A DNA stretch of 64,000 nt from an uncultured Chlorobiota bacterium (GTDB lineage: Bacteria; Bacteroidota; Ignavibacteria; UBA10030; UBA6906), in contig CAADGV010000014.1 in assembly GCA_900696645.1 (NCBI GenBank), forward strand, positions 1-64,000, read 5' to 3'. The notes beneath the pieces are model-generated. The model saw only the letters and a list, made by a program, of their open reading frames with translations. It did no database searches and was not told the origin of the DNA. Positions 61,917-64,000 of this stretch are shown piece after piece. Both the position numbers and the translations under genes were made by a program. Numbering within the stretch: the stretch's first letter is position 1; the number at the start of each line of letters is the position of its first letter.

Positions 61917-62681
61917 ATGCTTAATATCCTGCAGGCTGATGTTAAAAGCCCGAATCCGGATTTCGCAAAAGTCCCGCGCAAGTCAAACGAGGACAATATT
62001 GCATGGCTCGAACGCAATATGGCGGATACGGATGAAAGTGTTTCTCTTGTGATGTTGGGAGGTAAGAACCCCATCGACTTCAGGCTCCGGCTTGCCCAGG
62101 CACATGTCCGTGATGATCTGACGCCAAGTAGTTGGTCGCATGTTATGCTGCTCGGCAAGCCGTCAAAGAATCTTGAATCGACAACTGTTCATGAAATCTC
62201 CCTCTATCCCTCGGATGGATTCAACTATCCCGTGCCGACGAACGCGGAACAGCAGGGCAAACTTAAAACGTATGCCGACGCGGAGGAATTTCCGAACATT
62301 GCAGTCATCAACGTTCCTGTGCAGCAATCGATGGTAAAAGATGCGTTGCGCAAGTATCGGCATCAGCGTGCCGTACTCGACGGGGTTGAGTTGGTTGTTA
62401 TGTGGCTCGCCTTCGTGTGGGGAGTCGGCAGGTCGGGAAACCCCTTGCTGGACGGGAATGGTGTCCCCTCGGCTGCGATGATCGAGGTTGTTATAAGTTC
62501 ACTCGGGTATGAATTGACGCCGGGATTGCCGAGCCGCGCAAGCTGTCCCGAAGCAATCTGGCAGGCGGCAAAATGGTGGCATGAGTATTACGAACGTGAT
62601 AAGCGAGAGGGGCTTACCGGCGCCTGGTGTGTAACGCACAAATTGATTGATGATGATGATAGAATGTTGAATGGCGCTTGA
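61917..62681 (+). CDS. possible permuted papain-fold hydrolase
   Basis: A 254-residue protein without a signal peptide. PSSWSHVMLLGKPSK with a conserved-looking His, then VHEISLYPSDGF, and much later RASCPEAIWQAAKWWHEYY with a Cys, give the His-then-Cys order of permuted NlpC/P60 (YiiX-like) enzymes. This is a weak assignment from motif order only. The rest (RLAQAHVRDDLTP, LVVMWLAFVWGVGRSGNPL) is not recognised. It starts 33 bases after the PhoD-like gene. Confidence 0.4.
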   Translation: MLNILQADVKSPNPDFAKVPRKSNEDNIAWLERNMADTDESVSLVMLGGKNPIDFRLRLAQAHVRDDLTPSSWSHVMLLGKPSKNLESTTVHEISLYPSDGFNYPVPTNAEQQGKLKTYADAEEFPNIAVINVPVQQSMVKDALRKYRHQRAVLDGVELVVMWLAFVWGVGRSGNPLLDGNGVPSAAMIEVVISSLGYELTPGLPSRASCPEAIWQAAKWWHEYYERDKREGLTGAWCVTHKLIDDDDRMLNGA

Positions 62682-62750
62682 CGAATGACGGCCGATATCC
62701 GGCTTGAGGAGAAAATCACAATCTGTTGAACAATTCATAGTGAGGAAGAT

Positions 62751-63131
62751 ATGCCGCTGAACAAAATCCCGATCAACGAAACAGGGGGTACGGTAACTGT
62801 TGAAATTTCATTCGGTTACGCACAAGTGGGGGCATACACACTTTTGCTGTGGAACAAAACAGGGAGTGACTACAAGCGGTTGGGAGAAGGGATGAATACG
62901 GATAATATTCCGGACGAATTCAAACTACCGAAGCCGGTCAAGAACAACGTCGGCAAAATTCTCGACTGTCTTGCAACTATCATCAGTCCGAAGCCGGAGG
63001 AAGGGGGTCGTTACCGGGTGGACATGATTGTCCGGCAGGATGGTGAGGAATGCGGCCGCGAATCGTATGAAGGAACAATATCGACGAAATCCATTTCAGT
63101 CAGGCTTGCTGCACAACTCAGCACATCATAA
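62751..63131 (+). CDS. small beta-rich protein of unknown function
   Basis: A 126-residue protein without signal peptide. Alternating polar and hydrophobic residues (GGTVTVEISFGYAQVGAYTL, then RYRVDMIVRQDGEEC) suggest a beta sandwich. GAGGAAG lies 5 bases before the ATG. Family unknown. It is third in the row after the PhoD-like and possible hydrolase genes. Confidence 0.6.
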   Translation: MPLNKIPINETGGTVTVEISFGYAQVGAYTLLLWNKTGSDYKRLGEGMNTDNIPDEFKLPKPVKNNVGKILDCLATIISPKPEEGGRYRVDMIVRQDGEECGRESYEGTISTKSISVRLAAQLSTS

Positions 63132-63146
63132 CACAAGGGTCTCCCC

Positions 63147-64000
63147 ATGAAATCGCTTGCATTTGCAGTTCTCTTGCTGGTCTACACAATTCCGCTCGCA
63201 GCCCAGGAGTTGGCGCCCGGTGAATTGCGAGCCTCCGATGCGCGGTTGAACTTTTCCGTGCCCGATGCACCGGCGTTTGCCATCCTCAACTATACCCCCT
63301 CAGTGATCATCCGGCCGACTACCGTGAGGGAAATCGGGCTTGCTGTTGCCGACTTCATCCGGGGCGGCAGCGTTCTGCCGAAAGCGTTTGCCGCGGAGTT
63401 TTCCCCCGGCTTGTTGGCCGGAGGAAGCACGCTGTCGATCCGTGAATACAATGCAAATCCGTTTTGGTACAGAACGCGCATCTCCATTGCAAGCCGCTCG
63501 TTTGATGACAATACCGGACGGATTCAGGCGAGCCTCGGTGTTCGCATGACGTTGATGGACGACGCGGATCCCCGCATGAACCGGCACTTCATTCAGGATA
63601 TGTCGAAAATGGCGATGAGCATCAACCAGACTCTTTCCAGAAGTGTTCAGGTGGCGCCGCCTACAGAAAGCGGAGTTGTCTCAGTTCAATCGCCTGACCT
63701 TGAAGTATTGGAGGCGGAAGTCAGCCGGTTGCGGGCACAGCAACGCGATGAAAGCTGGAATGCCAACATTGCGGAAATAGCCGCTGCGGTGAGATTCAGT
63801 TCGAGGGATTCGCTCGCAAAGAATGCCGTTGCCGATAAATACCAGCTTTGGATAGCAGCATCCTTCGGTGCATCAGAGTGGGGGCAGTTTATCTTCAACC
63901 TTACCGGGTCGGTGGAGCGGGCACAGAGCTTTGTGATGGATTCGACCAGCATCGCCATGAATTCCCGTTTCTACTTCGGCTCGAATTCGATCAAGGTATA
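63147..64000 (+). CDS. exported protein, truncated by window end
   Basis: An open frame without stop runs from ATG 63147 to the window end, giving 284 residues. A signal peptide (LAFAVLLLVYTIPLAAQ) begins it. The following region (PSVIIRPTTVREIGLAVADF, FWYRTRISIASRSFDDNTGR) is strand-rich as in outer-membrane proteins, and a coiled segment (VLEAEVSRLRAQQRDE) follows at about 190. ISIAS, QASLGVRMTLMDD and LWIAASFGASEWGQ have barrel-strand character. The start lies 15 bases after the preceding stop, so it is in the same operon as the PhoD-like gene group. Confidence 0.75.
   Translation, partial: MKSLAFAVLLLVYTIPLAAQELAPGELRASDARLNFSVPDAPAFAILNYTPSVIIRPTTVREIGLAVADFIRGGSVLPKAFAAEFSPGLLAGGSTLSIREYNANPFWYRTRISIASRSFDDNTGRIQASLGVRMTLMDDADPRMNRHFIQDMSKMAMSINQTLSRSVQVAPPTESGVVSVQSPDLEVLEAEVSRLRAQQRDESWNANIAEIAAAVRFSSRDSLAKNAVADKYQLWIAASFGASEWGQFIFNLTGSVERAQSFVMDSTSIAMNSRFYFGSNSIKV

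Noticed and set aside
1-64000. tRNA, rRNA, CRISPR array, complete insertion sequence
   Set aside because: I looked in the intergenic gaps and saw no cloverleaf, rRNA-like, regularly spaced repeat or transposase sequence; a dedicated tRNA or IS search was not possible.

Overview
The window looks like a chromosomal segment of a Gram-negative bacterium of the Bacteroidota/Chlorobiota/Ignavibacteriota (FCB) group. This rests on two secreted proteins with type IX secretion (T9SS) C-terminal sorting domains, a fused LpxC-FabZ, a Na+-pumping methylmalonyl-CoA decarboxylase operon and a clade II (Sec-type) nitrous oxide reductase cluster. Many genes have good Shine-Dalgarno sites and several have TTGACT/TATATT-like promoters. 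That fits an Ignavibacteria- or Kapabacteria-like lineage better than classical Bacteroidia, but the placement is inference. I see no tRNA, rRNA, CRISPR array or complete insertion sequence.

Layout. 1-8 kb: tail of a DUF1670-like gene, then a minus-strand block with a large T9SS cargo, a matrixin-type metalloprotease with a T9SS tail and its small secreted partner, then an orphan larC. 8-17 kb: a DUF1801 protein, then a tight three-gene group of unknown function (1486-aa exported protein, 704-aa fibronectin-III protein, outer-membrane beta-barrel). 17-21 kb: mce-mmdA-oadG-mmdC-mmdB, converting methylmalonyl-CoA to propionyl-CoA while exporting Na+. 21-33 kb: cold-shock gene with a structured leader, DEAD-box helicase, then an envelope supercluster (uppS, bamA, two skp/ompH, lpxD, lpxC-fabZ, lpxA) running into lipM, panB and surE. 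34-45 kb: adenosine deaminase, sixA, adenosine-specific kinase and the histidine-utilisation genes hutU, hutI, ftcD and fchA. hutU is separated from the rest by a GxxExxY unit bounded by 33-bp inverted repeats and by several small genes.

44.8-59.3 kb is one long minus-strand array. It starts at an Rrf2-family Fe-S regulator and continues with a methyltransferase, a GltD-like FAD/ferredoxin oxidoreductase, Rieske protein, cytochrome b, pentaheme cytochrome c, a DUF6448 protein, NosZ, a NosB-like membrane protein, NosD, NosF, NosL, NosY and a SUMF1-like protein. The quinol-oxidising Rieske/cytochrome b pair and the multiheme cytochrome most likely feed NosZ, replacing the NosR/NosX route of clade I. 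The Rrf2 promoter carries repeated TTTCAGA half-sites, repeated again inside the start of the methyltransferase gene, which suggests autoregulation of the array.

59.4-64 kb (plus strand) holds a single-pass membrane protein, a four-helix membrane protein, a cytosolic PhoD-like phosphatase, a possible permuted papain-fold hydrolase, a small unknown protein and an exported protein cut by the window end. The best candidates for undescribed biology are the three-gene exported/FN3/barrel group (8.9-17.2 kb), the regulatory and electron-transfer wrapping of the nos array, and the inverted-repeat-bounded GxxExxY unit.
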